Assembly (NCBI GenBank): GCA_037893245.1
Contig: JBAIAA010000596.1
Location: 124,001-188,000 of the forward strand
DNA length: 64,000 nucleotides
Source: Crossaster papposus
Taxonomy: Eukaryota; Echinodermata; Asteroidea; Velatida; Solasteridae
Reading direction: 5' to 3'
Shown piece after piece: positions 24,501 through 37,500 of the stretch. The translations under genes and the position numbers were made by a program. The notes below the pieces were generated by a model that was not told the origin of the DNA, searched no databases, and saw only the letters and a program-made list of their open reading frames with translations. Positions within the stretch are counted from its first letter, which is position 1, and each line of letters begins with the position of its first letter.

Positions 24501-27500
24501 GACTCGTCAGTCTTCTTTGCTATCTGCACAAAATAATGATATGCAAGAAACCTAAAATTAAAAACTTTTTTAGTACAACAGAAAGAGTTTCATATATGAT
24601 GCATAGTATGCAATCATACATTTAAGCACAATATCATCAATGCCATGCATCCTACTGTAATAAGCAGTAATATTTTACTTCAATAAATGTATCCAAGACT
24701 ACATGTATTCATAAATTTTATGTCAATTGTTGCCATATCAAATTCCGGTGTTTTTGCAGTTGAGACAATTTAGAAAGTATATTTTGATAGACAAAGTAAA
24801 CTGTATTTTATCATAAGAATCAGTGGCTAAAACCAATCTATACTTACAGTTGCCATGTACACAACGTTTTTCTTTTGCTTTTCATTATGCACCATTACCG
24901 CCACATGTGTACCCTCGTCAAGTATTGTCCTGCAAAGAGATACAATTGGAGAGGTGTAATATTAAATTTGCCAGTAGTATGAACATGATGAAAGATAACA
25001 TTGCTCTGTGATAATCACTACCGTGGATTTGAAATGAATTAATATAACCTACTTTTGTTTCATTACATTGTCATTCTGCCTCCATCATTTCAATAACTTG
25101 CAATTAAAGTGGACAACAATGGTCAGAATTTAAGTAGGCCTACCTTTTTTCAGCCATTTGTTCCACCGTTGTTCCACCATCTTCTGCCTGGTCATCTCCC
25201 TCTATCTGCTCCTCTTCTATCTGGTTACCTTCCTCCCCATGGTGTACCTCTGCCTTGTCACGTCCCTCATCATGGTCAGCGGGAGTAGTAGATTGGGTAG
25301 TGTCGTTGTCATCCGTGTTGTGCGTAGACGAAGGACGAACGTTAGGGTCACTTGCTTCTCCTTCTAGAATGTCATCTGTATGGATTTAAGTAATGGTAAA
25401 CAATAAACGTTATGAATGTTATAAAATCATAAAATGTAGTGCGTTAAAAAATGCAGTAGCCAAAACAGTTTTGAGATACACGTAGTAAGAGATTGAGTCA
25501 GGATTTTATACAAATTGGGCGTGTACCCATTTTCAAATGTTCAAATGAACAGATTTAAGGCTTAAATGCATTTTATTTTTATTTTATCCATATAGTTTTG
25601 TAGCTAAAATCATTAAAAATATTATGTATATTATTTTCCCTGTAACAAATTACACACTGAAAGATACAAGTAAATTATCTAACTATTTTATCACTTTAGT
25701 GAAAAAAATTATGTAGAGGAATAAGAAGAGTTAATTTGCTACAGTCATAGACAGTGAAACACAGATTAGCAAATTCTTATACATGTACCTTGTTTGTTGT
25801 TGTACAGGTGAGCTACCTTCCAGGGACGGACAAACCGGGCATTTTGGCATCTTCCAACTCCTCTTTAATAGACAGGGTTCACAGAAGCAGGATAGGGTCC
25901 TCGTGTCAACCTTCCCTCCTTTGATACTCTTAATACTGTGAAGCTTCCTGGTCCCCTTGACAGTTTTAACTAGTCTGTGTGGTCTGTCTCTGCAAATGTC
26001 CTCGCTCTTTACAAAAAACACTGATCTCCGGAATGGCAGACAACAACTGCTGCTGGCTTCGATGGCAACATTGTCCTTAAGATACTTGTATAGATCTTCT
26101 GGAGTGCTAATGATTGCCGTCTCTGCTTTAACAGCATCTGAAGCTTTCCTCTTGACTACCCCACTTTCTCCATCGCTAGCCCCTTTTCCATGTCGGGTCC
26201 CGGAGTAATTATGGTGCAAGGTCATTTGGTAATCCTCCCTTCCATAGCTGATATCTGAAATGGGTCCCTTGCTTTTGTACTGACTACTACACCCATCCGA
26301 GAAGCGGTAAAATGTTGTAATGTTCAACTCCCTGGTTGTTGTTAGATGATGTACGATGCGTTGTTGGAAACTGTTCACTGCATGATAATCATGCAACAGG
26401 TCATTACTGACCATGATGGCACTTTCCCGTACACGTTCTTGGCATTGTGGGCATTGATAATACAAGACGATCGGATGTACTGTTGCCGAATCCTGCGCAT
26501 AATACGCACTCTGGACTTCGCGCTGGTGCCCGCACTTGTAATTCTCAGCGAAGTCATACACTCCAAGTACTTCATCGGGTTGAAGATTCTTGATCAGCGA
26601 TTTCTGTTGGTCATTCTGCCAATCCTTATTGAACAAATGTTCAGTAAAGGGATGAGCTTCATCTTTTAGTTCCTTGATGAGCTTATCAACAGTGCCCTCC
26701 TTCAGAATGGGTTTTCTCTTTTTTATCTGTTTCGTGCCTTTCTTGCCATGATATGTTGTGGTAACAAGCTCCCACCTCTGCCATATTACCGTCCTGTTGG
26801 GTTGCGATTGGACTTTTTCCAGCTTTTCATCCAGGTTGGTCAGTCCACACTTGCCACATTTTCTTTTGATGCATTGCGGCTGATGGAATTTCAAACCGTT
26901 AGGTTTGGCACACATTGTGCAGGCTGCCAGGTCATACTCGTTCTTGAATGTGCCAGGTTCAAGTTTATTTATTGCTTGTATTTTTAGGTTTATGTTCTCA
27001 CAATACTCGCAGAGGCATCCATTATATTTTGCTGCAGATTTGCACTTGACATGAATGGGACGGTGTGTATAGAAGATGGTGGCACACACTGGATTTTCTT
27101 GATTTTCTTTTGTGTACTTCTCGTACAGTTGTGCCAATGAACAGTCCATAATATGTCTTGGTTTACCGGTTTTCTTGGAGACGAGCTTTTTGTCAGGTAG
27201 TGGATTTGAATTGGCCTCGTAGAACTCCTGCACAGATTTGATGGCTTCTGGCAAAACACGTTTCCGCCCAGCTGTTTGCTTTTTTGCCTTTCCAAGCAGT
27301 TTTCGACTGCATCCAAAATATCTAGATGCTGCCCTTAGTTGTCTACGTCTTTTTATTTCACTGAGAGCCGTCGCCATATGTTTTCGCTTTGCCAACTTCC
27401 TTGGTGCAGCAAGGACAGCCGCAACAGCCTCCATTACACCTTCCTGCAATGGATTTACCGGTGCTATACCAGCCTGTTTTAGTGCAGCCGCTTTTCTCGG

Positions 27501-28479
27501 GGACGATTTGTTTACAAGGTCAATCATGGTTTGTACGTTTTGGGATCGACGTCTTGGTAGTGATGATCTTACTCTCTCCAGAGCTTTTCTTCTTGCATTT
27601 TGTGAACGTGTGTCAATGGCCTCATCCTCTGGTAACATGTTATTTCTTGTTTCCAGTTCTTCATTTTTATCAATTAGTTCTGCTTCCATGTTTTGCAACT
27701 GCTCTTGCAATGCCATCAACTGTTTGTCCTGCTCTGCTTCTTTGGCCTGTAACTCTTCCTGTAATTTCTTGATATGTTCTTCTTGTTCCTGTAACGCTCT
27801 CTGTTTGTCTTCAAGCATCATTTCTCTCATTTTGTTATTCTTTATCGCATACAGTTCTCGACGCCTTGCTTTGATTGCTTCCTTTCTTTCGTCTGTGAAC
27901 CCTGTACGCTGGCGTCTCTTCCTTTCTGCTTCATTCGACCTTTTTTTGTTGCTTTGTTGCCTAGTAAGAATTTTCTTTTGCTTCCTACTTGCAGCTTCTT
28001 CAGCCTTTTTTTTCTTATTGAATTTCTCCATTCTCTTTCGTTGTTCCTTTTCTTCTTATTCTGCCATTTCTCTGCCTCTTCGTTTTGGCTTGGAGACAAA
28101 TTCCTCTTCTTAAGAGTGGATTCTGCAGTTGCACACTGTAATCTGTAGAGTCGGCTATAATTGGCAGCATCTTGTTGCATTTGCTTGTATTTGGTCGGGT
28201 TTGTCTCTCTTATTTTGTGTCTCCAATTCTGCGTTTTTGACTTTTTGGGGCCTTCGATCGTGGATGAACCTTCTAAATCCTGATGTGTCTGTGACTTGGA
28301 GTTGGAGGGGCCTTCACGATGGTTAAATCGAATTCTCAAATTGAAGGAGAGGGCATTTCTTTTCGTCTTCTCCTTGCATTCTGGCATCTTAGTGGGGATG
28401 TTGTTTTTTTTCTCTTTGCATTTCGGCATCTTGGTGGTTCCTGCAATTTAATATAAAAAAAAAATCATAAGACAATTTA

Positions 28480-28510
<31 letters not shown>

Positions 28511-31500
28511 TTAAAAAAAAAAAAAAAAGGTAGACAAAAATCTCTTTTGTAAAAAATGCGACAACTACTCGCAAGTACTTGATTACTCTTTATTTGTCAT
28601 TGTTTTTCTAATCATGTTTTTCAGCATTTATAAACACCACAAAATAATTTATAGTAATTAAAAAACAGTTTGTAACTTAAGCCATTGCATTATCTTTAAC
28701 TAATACATTTGGGTATTACCATCTCCAAAATGTAGGGGTGTGCGGTAAAGCTTACACCATAAATAAGGCATAAAAGAAGGTTATAACTATCATATTTGTT
28801 ATAATTATTTACCTATTGGCACCAACATTTATTACACACTTTAAATAATGTAAAACATAATAATGATGATAATAACAAAAAATCAATACCGCGATAAAAA
28901 ACAAGCACACCAAATGAAACCCCCTATTTGTAATAATGGACTATTCCAAAACATATCGTCAAGATTTTCGTGTCTCTATTTACGATGTGACCATGAAAAC
29001 TAAAATAAACACGAAGAACACAAAAATAATGCTCGAAATCCGTGTGTAGTTCTTTACTATTAACCCTTTTCTAAATTATTAACACAAATATGCAATTTGA
29101 CAGTCACGAAATGCACCAAATTGTCTCTAAAGCGCCGATAAAATCAAGCAAGTTACAACGTAAACGGCACACTACACGGTCGCTTCCCGTCGAAATTAGT
29201 TTACGCTGTGTTGCAGAATGCGTGAATCGCTACCACAACCACAGTACTTTTAATTATTTTCTTACAAATTACTTTGTAAATATCGCTACAAATGATTCAT
29301 CTATCGTTTTAAAATAAAATAGTCTGTCAAAATATCATATAACCAAATACAAACACTTTTCTAAATCCAACGTAAACAGGGACACTGAAAACATGGCGCC
29401 CCGTCTGGAATTTACGCTGTGATAAAATCACCCACTAAATACCATCAATCCGAAGAATCCTTCGCATTATTTCTCCATAAATTACATCTTTAAATACCTA
29501 AAAACATACCCAGACACCTTGATTCTCAAAAATACGTCCACAAAATGTTCAAGTCAAGACTGTCGTGAGTAGTACATCACAACGTAAATTGGGACAAGGA
29601 CAATTTTGAGTCCCGATTCACACAAAATGCAAGCTTATTGCATGTCACTCGCGGACAACGAACTTACGACAAATTATTCTATTCTTATCTTCAAAAGTGC
29701 ACTCAAATCTACAAGAAACGAATTAAATAGTTGAGCAAAATGTAATCTTACCGTGTCTGTCTTGGCCAAAAGATGTTTACCACGTAAACTTCATCACAAC
29801 GTCAACGACGGGACGCGGAAAATCCTACTGCTTGCAACAACAATTAAAGAAAATGGCGCCCACTCAGCGTGCCGCGTGTTTTACCAACGTGGTGGGTACA
29901 TCCGGGCGTTTCATCAGCTTATTCATTTCATTCAATAAATCGTCCGGGAGGTCATGTGACGCAGGGGGGAAATATCACAACGTAAATTTTTAGCGGGACA
30001 CAATTTGGCGACTTCGTTCGAGAAACTTACATTTTGGGGGGGAATAAAGACTTGGAATTTCAGGTGATATATTTCGTGGTTTAGACTGCACACACTATTT
30101 TATTTAATCGTGTATTTGTTGACTATTACATAAGCATTACACTACTTTCAAAGCTTACAAATGTGCAGTTTCATACGTAAAAAATGGGACACGAAAATTT
30201 ACGTTGTGACAATAATTTTGAATCACTTGAATACAATTGTTGCGAGTACAGTCGGGTAGGAAAAGGTAAATATATACGGTGGCAAGTACTAATGTTTTAT
30301 TCCATCACACAAACATGAAGCTTTAAGGTTTCTTTGGTAATTTACAACCTTTTTCTTAAAATATATTTTTTTGTCACAAAAAAAAATAAAAAAATCATGG
30401 GACACCACAACTATTTCCATCAATTACGACTTTATTGTAATTGTTAAATTATCTTTGTGTGTTTTGTGAAATACTTCAATACATGTGTAATAATAATATT
30501 GGGATAAAAAATGTATATGTGAAGGCAAATAACTTTGAGAAGTGAAATAAAATGGGTACATAGTCAAATCACTGTCGGCGGCCATATTAATGGAATAACC
30601 CACATGCATAGCGCAACTTGTGTCACCTTTTCCTAGAGCGGGTCACATATGCATGTCAGAAACGCACTTTTGGACATTTATGTAAATAGTGCGCACAAGT
30701 GTTCAAATTGGTCTGTTCAGTGCGTGACCTGAGAACCCTATAGTTCTTTTGGTACATAGCGTTATGGGGACAACCCATAGGGTTTGTGTGTAAACTGAAA
30801 TCTCTCTAATCTCAAACTCAGAACACTCAACAATTCTAAAATTGTCAGCATCACCCTAATTTGTCCTCTTCTACATTTTCTTTCATTATACCCTAACCTG
30901 ATTTACGCGCTATGGGGACTCGAAAATGTCCCCACTACTCGGTCTGTCTTTTCCAAACAAAAGAGCCTGTCCCCCTAACGCGGTGAGTGCCTACCCTCAT
31001 TTATACCTCTGCCCAGTTCCGTCTCAATTTGCCAGAGCCCCTCTCTTAACAACAACATCTCACCTGTATGAGAGTCTTTCTCAAGGATGGCATGACGAAG
31101 GCCGGGTTGAGATTACTGAGTCTACCGATGGTGCACATGGCCAGCTCTCGGATCTCAAACACCTCGTCATGGAGAGCCACAAACAGCGCGCTCAGGTTCT
31201 CTGCTTGGGCCAGGTGGCCGTCAAACCGTTCATCCAGGGAGGCCAACACACAGTAGCGAATGTCAGGATCTGGGAGAAGAAGAAGCAAGATTGTAATCAA
31301 CTAGGGGAGAGATTAATAAGGGAATAAATGTGTGTTCGAGAGGTTTTAATTACTCTGTTTAATACCGCTTGCAGTCTGGGTGCTGATAATTATCAGCACC
31401 CAGACTCCAAGCGGGGTTAAACAGAGTGATTAAAACCTCTAGAACACACATTTATTCCCATTCATAAATACCTTTTTTGTAAAATTCAGCCAAAAAAGCC

Positions 31501-34500
31501 CCGGAAATCCAGGAAAATTGTCGCAAGTAAATGTCGGTGTTTCGCCATTCTGTGTGTGTCAAATGACATGTTTCCACCTCTGTCGCTCTACACAATACAT
31601 GCAATAAAGCGTATTTACTATGAACCAGACTATTACTGCCACTGGCAGCCTCATTTCCAGGGTGTCGAGCTGTACGCGCTCAACACTACCCGCTCTTACT
31701 ATTGGAGACGAGGTACGGTTAGAAAAAAAGTGAGCCCTGGGGACGGGTATAATGCGACATCGCGTTGTTGCCAGCTGGTTTTAAACACTTCCAGCCATGT
31801 CTTTATCGTCCATTTAATACCGGCCACGTGACGGGCTCTCGACCAATAGGAATGCCTAAACTGTCCCAGGTATTTATGAATAAATGTTCAATTTCGATTA
31901 TGGAAACCGAATATTTGAAACAAACCTTAAAACAAGTGATCTTCGGATTGCGAGTGTCGCTTTTTCTCACGGTCAATTCCTGTATGTTTTGTCTTCTTTA
32001 AACCTAACTACCTGGGCTCTCAAATTAGAAAGCATACCAAACCTAACAAACTTCAACAGCTCACAAAGGTTCAGTAATTGTTGATACACTGTACTGAACC
32101 TAACAGTATTAAACCTGCCAAACTCCAACAGTTGATTGACTTGGTACAGATGGGTCAAGGCGTTCAGTGTGGGATCAGTGCAGTAATAACTGATCAGTGG
32201 TATAATGCTTGAGTGGGGCCACACAGGGTGTCTATCTTGCGCGTGTCTATCTTGCGCGTGTCTATCTTGCGCGCGTCTACCGTGCGCGCGTCTACCGTGC
32301 GCGCGTCTACCGTGCGCATGTCTACCGTGCGCGCGTCTAACGTGCGCCCGTCTATCGTGCGCGCGTCTATCGTGTGTGCGTCCATCGTGCGCGTGTCCAT
32401 CATGCGCGCGTTTATATTTACCAAATTTGCGTCGGATAACATGTATACACGAAAAAACGGATGACATATAAACACGTCACAAGCACTGGTCAGGAATATC
32501 TGTCAGCGACCAGCTCACAGCGAGCGAGGCCAAAATTATCAGGATATGCTACCCACAGATGTCGGCCGAAAACCGTCTCGGATCGAGGTTTGTGTAAAAC
32601 AATCTCGCGCCTGGGCCCGGTCAATGTCAAAATAATCCTGGCGCGAATTGCTTATAATATTAGCTTACCCGAGTCTGTAATGGCAACGACTAGGAGCTTG
32701 CTTAGCACATCGGCTACCACCTGAATGTTGGTGGTGCTGACTGGGTGAGGTCGGTTAGAACGAAGCTGAAATACCAAACACACATTCTGAATTCAAGTTT
32801 GGGTCTACAATTCAACAATTCTAGAAGGTACTTGTTTTTGTTAATCCCCTTAATTCCACACTGCACCGGAGTATACACATGACTGCACAGCAGCTTTTGT
32901 CCAGCAGCTGCACTGCACAATGGACCCGAGCGTGCAGCTGTCACACAAATGACAACAGCATTCTGTATGGATTAGCAGGCCATGGCTATAGCTCCTCTCA
33001 GTGTCAAGGGGTTTAGCAAAATTTGTCTTAAACAGGTTAATTCAACTATTTCCAAAAAATGGCCCCAATTTATGAAAATTTGTTAGTCCACATTTTTTTG
33101 CAATATGGTTACACATTTGTGAAATAGGTTAACTCAAATATAAATTGCTCTGTTTCGTCTGAAGAAAGTCAAAGAACCAGACTACAAGAACAGTATAATA
33201 AAATTAAGATTTGTTAAAATTTCCAGTGTATTTTTCCTTATTTTTTGTACTGTATACGTTTGTTTTTGTGTTTTTAAGGACCGCGATGGAAATTAGCCGT
33301 GTTTAACAGCTATTTGGGGCTATCCTTGGCTTTGTAATCAGTACATCATTATATATTTATATGTTTGTGAATGTACGGTTTGCCAGAATAAATAAAAACA
33401 AATAAATATTAACGTTCTTCGTTTTTCCAGCATTTATGAACACAAAACTTAAAAAACAGGTAAGCGTCACAATATTTTCTCAACAAATTTTTAGAAAAAG
33501 CAAATATGATACAAATGTATACTACCTTTAAAAGTGAGTTTTGGTAATCGCAACCCAAAAAACAGCAAAAAAAATATATAAAAAAAATATAAAAAAAAAA
33601 ATAAAAAAAATAAAAATGCCCCACATAATTACAAACTGTAAAATCTCACATTAATGGAAGGTTGCAGGAGCTGAGCGCATGTCCTGGCAGCCTTGGCGCG
33701 GATCTCCTTGTGCTCGCTGGACAGGAAGTGGTCAGCACAGTGGCGGACAAACTGGGTCAGAGAGTGACCCTCAAAGTCAAAGCTGCCTAGGGTCTGCAGG
33801 GCCAACACCGTGCTGGTGATGTCACCAAACTCATTGGCCCCTTGACTCGAACCTAGACAAGAGAAGAAAGCAAAGCGCGATTGGATCTTAGAAGTTGCGG
33901 GTCAACGCAATTGTTTCTAAATTCTGTACCCTGTGGAGACTTGAACACAATGTTGACAATGGGAGTCAAAATGCCTCCACAGGGTAATTTCTATAGATAA
34001 ATAGGTCTCCACAAGAAATTTCACAAAATAGATTTTTGGATTGTACTCAAATTACTAAAAAACTAGGTTTAGGACGTGGGTTAGGGTTAGTGTTTGGGTT
34101 AGGGTATAATATAGGGTATGGTCAAAATTTTAACAACACAGGAAATTAATTGTGGTTGAAATAGAAGTATTTTTGAAAAACGTGCTCGACTTTCTAACAA
34201 TTTTGTACACAAAAACAAAGAGATGTCTCCACAAGGATACAAATTTGAGGATAATAATAATAATAATAATAATCATTTATAAAGCGTGTTCTTACACATA
34301 GTATCCCATCGCTTAACAGCGATGACTACAGAAAAACAATCAGATATAGTAAAAGTGATAACAATTAACGAATAAACAAAAAGGTTTTGAGAGAGTTTTT
34401 GAACCCTTCAAGTGACTGTGCTGAGCGGATTTCCATGAGAAGACTGTTCGAAAGACTGTTCGAAAGACGCGGGGCGTGTGCATAGTACCCACGCTCACCT

Positions 34501-37500
34501 ACCGAAGAACGCACTTTGGGAACCGCAAGCAGTGTGTTATCTGAACTGGAACGTAGGCCAGGTCGTCTGGGGTGGTACACAAGAGGATACATGAACAAAT
34601 TTGTGTTTACACCTAAAATCTGTACAGAACGTTACTAACGTAAGGTGCCCAATAGGGATGAGCATGGTATCCGTCCTCTCCTGTAATATATAGGCTGGTA
34701 GCAGGGTAATAATAATAATAATAATGAACCTTTCTTATATAGCGCATATCACCCTAGGCGCTGCATCATTATACTCTGCCCATTGGGACCACGAAACATT
34801 TCAAATACCATCTCAGCTCCCTGAGTATACAGCTCGATGCTGCCGTTTTGGCGCAAAGCAGCTAATAACAACCATCTCCGCCCTCACAGGTACCGTGGGT
34901 GGAGAGAAGCAATAAGTGACAAATTGCCTTGACCAAGGGCCCACGTACATGTTCTATTGTCCGTCAAGCTCCGATGGCTCATTCGGTTAAATGCTTGGCA
35001 TACAGACTCAAGGTTAGGGGTTCCAGGCATGGCATTTGTTTTAAAGTCTGATTTTATTTTTTCTTAACTTTTGGCTTTGGAGGATTTGTTTCCTTTTCTA
35101 ATTTTCATTGTGTAATTTTTTGTTAGGTCCGAAATCTCATAGCGTACAACCAACTCGGATGTCGTTTTGAAACAAATTCGCAAACACGCCAGTAAACATA
35201 CTTGTTTAAAAGCAACTAACCACACATTTATTCACTTACACCCAGTTCAGACAGGCGTTCCAGAGTCGCGCTGAACCAAATGAGTGACATATGAAACAAT
35301 GTGAAATAGATGGCAAAAGATCGACTGCTGAAGTCGATAGAAGCGACTCAGGAGTGACTTAATTTCATTTTGGTTCAGCGCCATGCTGGAACGCCTGTCT
35401 AAACCGGCAGTTATTCAACTGCTGCTGCAGACAAGGTGATTAACAAGATGGTGGGTTTCTTTGAGGGACCCTTCTTACCAGCAGGGGATACTGGAGACAT
35501 GAGGCCCTTGGGAGTACCGGGATGCTTGAGGGGCTTGTTCATCAGGACAAGAGACAGCATCTTGAGAAGACCGTCCTGGATGTCCTTCTTGAGACGAGGG
35601 ATCTGCTGGGCTAGGTCGTGCAGAGAGGCCGTCAGGGCAGGGCTAAAGGGGTAACCAGTTTGCGCCGGGTTTATTTTCAATTTACCGGACCCAGGGGCGG
35701 GATTATTTTTCATCAACAAAAAAGTTTAGTTTTTTCAGTACATATCCCTGTTCCGAAATACGGTACCCTCTGGAGACATGAACACAATGTGTACAATGGA
35801 GACAAAACGTCTCCGGAGGGTAAATTTCTATAGATGAATAGGTCTCCATTTGGAATTTCACGAATTAGATTGTTGGATTTTACTTAAATTACTCAAAAAC
35901 TAGGATTAGGATGTGGGTTAGGGTATAATATAGGGTATATTGGGTCGAAATTTCAACCCAGGAAAAAAATTATGGTTAAAATGGGAGCATTTTGAAAAAC
36001 GTGCTCGACTTTCTAACCATTTTGTACACGAGAACAAAGCCATGTCTCCACAGTGATACAAAAATGCGAATTGATGTTTTGATAATGTAACTACAACAAG
36101 ATTTCAACACTTAGTTATTTACATGTTTTTGCCAACATTCTGTCGCCTAGGGCATTGTATCAAGTCATCCGCTACCCGCCATAAATACTGACGTGTGTGT
36201 AGGCACCAGCTGTGGTCATAAGACACTTTTGTCGGCGCCACCGAAATGAACCAAAGCTGACGGCAGCAGGCATGGTGGCTTAGCGCTGGTTCATTTCGGT
36301 GGTGACTTAATTTAAAGTCTACATTTGCACAGTATCCAAACAAAATTTAAAAAAAATTGGTCCCATGGTCATGTTGACCGCTTTTGGAAAATTGTTCACA
36401 ACTCTGTCAAACATTGTCAGATTTGGACGTTTGATGTCTCATTTTAAAGTGGAAACCAGTATCTTTGAAACCATATCTATATTATCGATGTTAGTTATAC
36501 ATTCTACGTGTGGTATTCCCTTATATATTTGTTGCAATTTTGTTGAAACATCCTGTATACATGTACAAATAAGCCCAGCTGAAAAGCACCGTTCAAATTT
36601 CAAAGGAGACTAAAGCCCTGTTCGCACTGGACTTTTTTGATAAAACTTACGGAGACGATGGGTACTTTTCCCATTTTAAGTCCAGTGCGGACAGACTAGG
36701 ACGTTTTCCTCTCAGTTACTTTTCCCGAGTCCAGTGGTTACTTTTACCGGCCAACTGCTGCCCGGGAAAACTTCCCAGGTAACTTTTCCCGAGACAATAA
36801 GTCCAGTGCGAACAGCGCGAGACGGTAAAAGCGGCTCAGGAAAACGTACATCCGGCCCCCTAGTGCGATCTTTGCATTGTTTGCGTGCGCGCACGCTGAT
36901 GCATGCACATCGCATCGTGATCACGATGGTCAAAATTATGGCAGATATTATTATTGATACAGTCGGAAGTTTGATTGGTGCTACCAGTGCATCATTCCCA
37001 GATGATAATAAAGAACGTCAACGTGTCTTATGACGAAAAAAAGCACGACAACGAACAGACGCAAAGCGCCCTCATGAGTCATTATACTGACAGCTCGGTT
37101 AATTCTCCCGCAGTCTCGGTAAAATTTTCCCGTGTCGAAAGTCCAAGTGCGAACAGCGGTAAGATTTGACCATCTTTTATTTTACCATCGTCTCAGTAAA
37201 ACCTTCCCCCCAAAAGGTCCAGTGCGAACACGGCTGAACAATAGTGGGAAAATTTGAATGTTATGGATCACCTCGGGAGGCTAGTTTAATACACCACTCA
37301 AAGCATCCAACATTTGTCTAATAATGAATCCTATGATTGCTCTACCTGAGACCGACAGCCAGCATAGGTTCCAGGAGGTCCTTGACATCAGCATAGATAT
37401 TGTTACCCACGGCCCTGGCTAGCATGCTGATGCAGGTGAAGACAGAAGGGTCTACTGGGCTTGTCTTGTGCTTCCTGTAGATGGGTAGGGGGGCAGGGAC

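Larger units (their letters stand above)
21841..30646 (-). mobile_element. 8.8-kb DNA transposon with GTGACC termini and a DDE-transposase-like gene
   Basis: It is bounded by inverted termini: GTGACCCGCTCCAGGAAAAG on the left, its near complement ending GAGCGGGTCAC on the right. Both sides are flanked by ATAT, a 4-bp target duplication. Both arms carry a repeated motif around CGTGTAAATGGGACAC or ACGTAAA...GGGACAC (left: 22423, 22787, 22814 inverted, 23177; right: 29369, 29579, 29609 inverted, 29979, 30175), probable transposase-binding sites. The minus-strand gene at 24275-28429 is its cargo. It sits inside the mTOR intron between exons 15 and 16, in the same direction as mTOR. The 4-bp duplication would fit a Sola-like superfamily, but that is inference. 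Confidence 0.85.

Noticed and set aside
27238-28113. A 291-codon plus-strand frame rich in Ser, Phe and Cys
   Set aside because: Antisense shadow of the Lys/Glu-rich coiled-coil part of the transposase gene.
36960-37030. Short frames within 36613-37235 as cargo of the inverted-repeat element
   Set aside because: Too short, with no motif or homology; probably chance.
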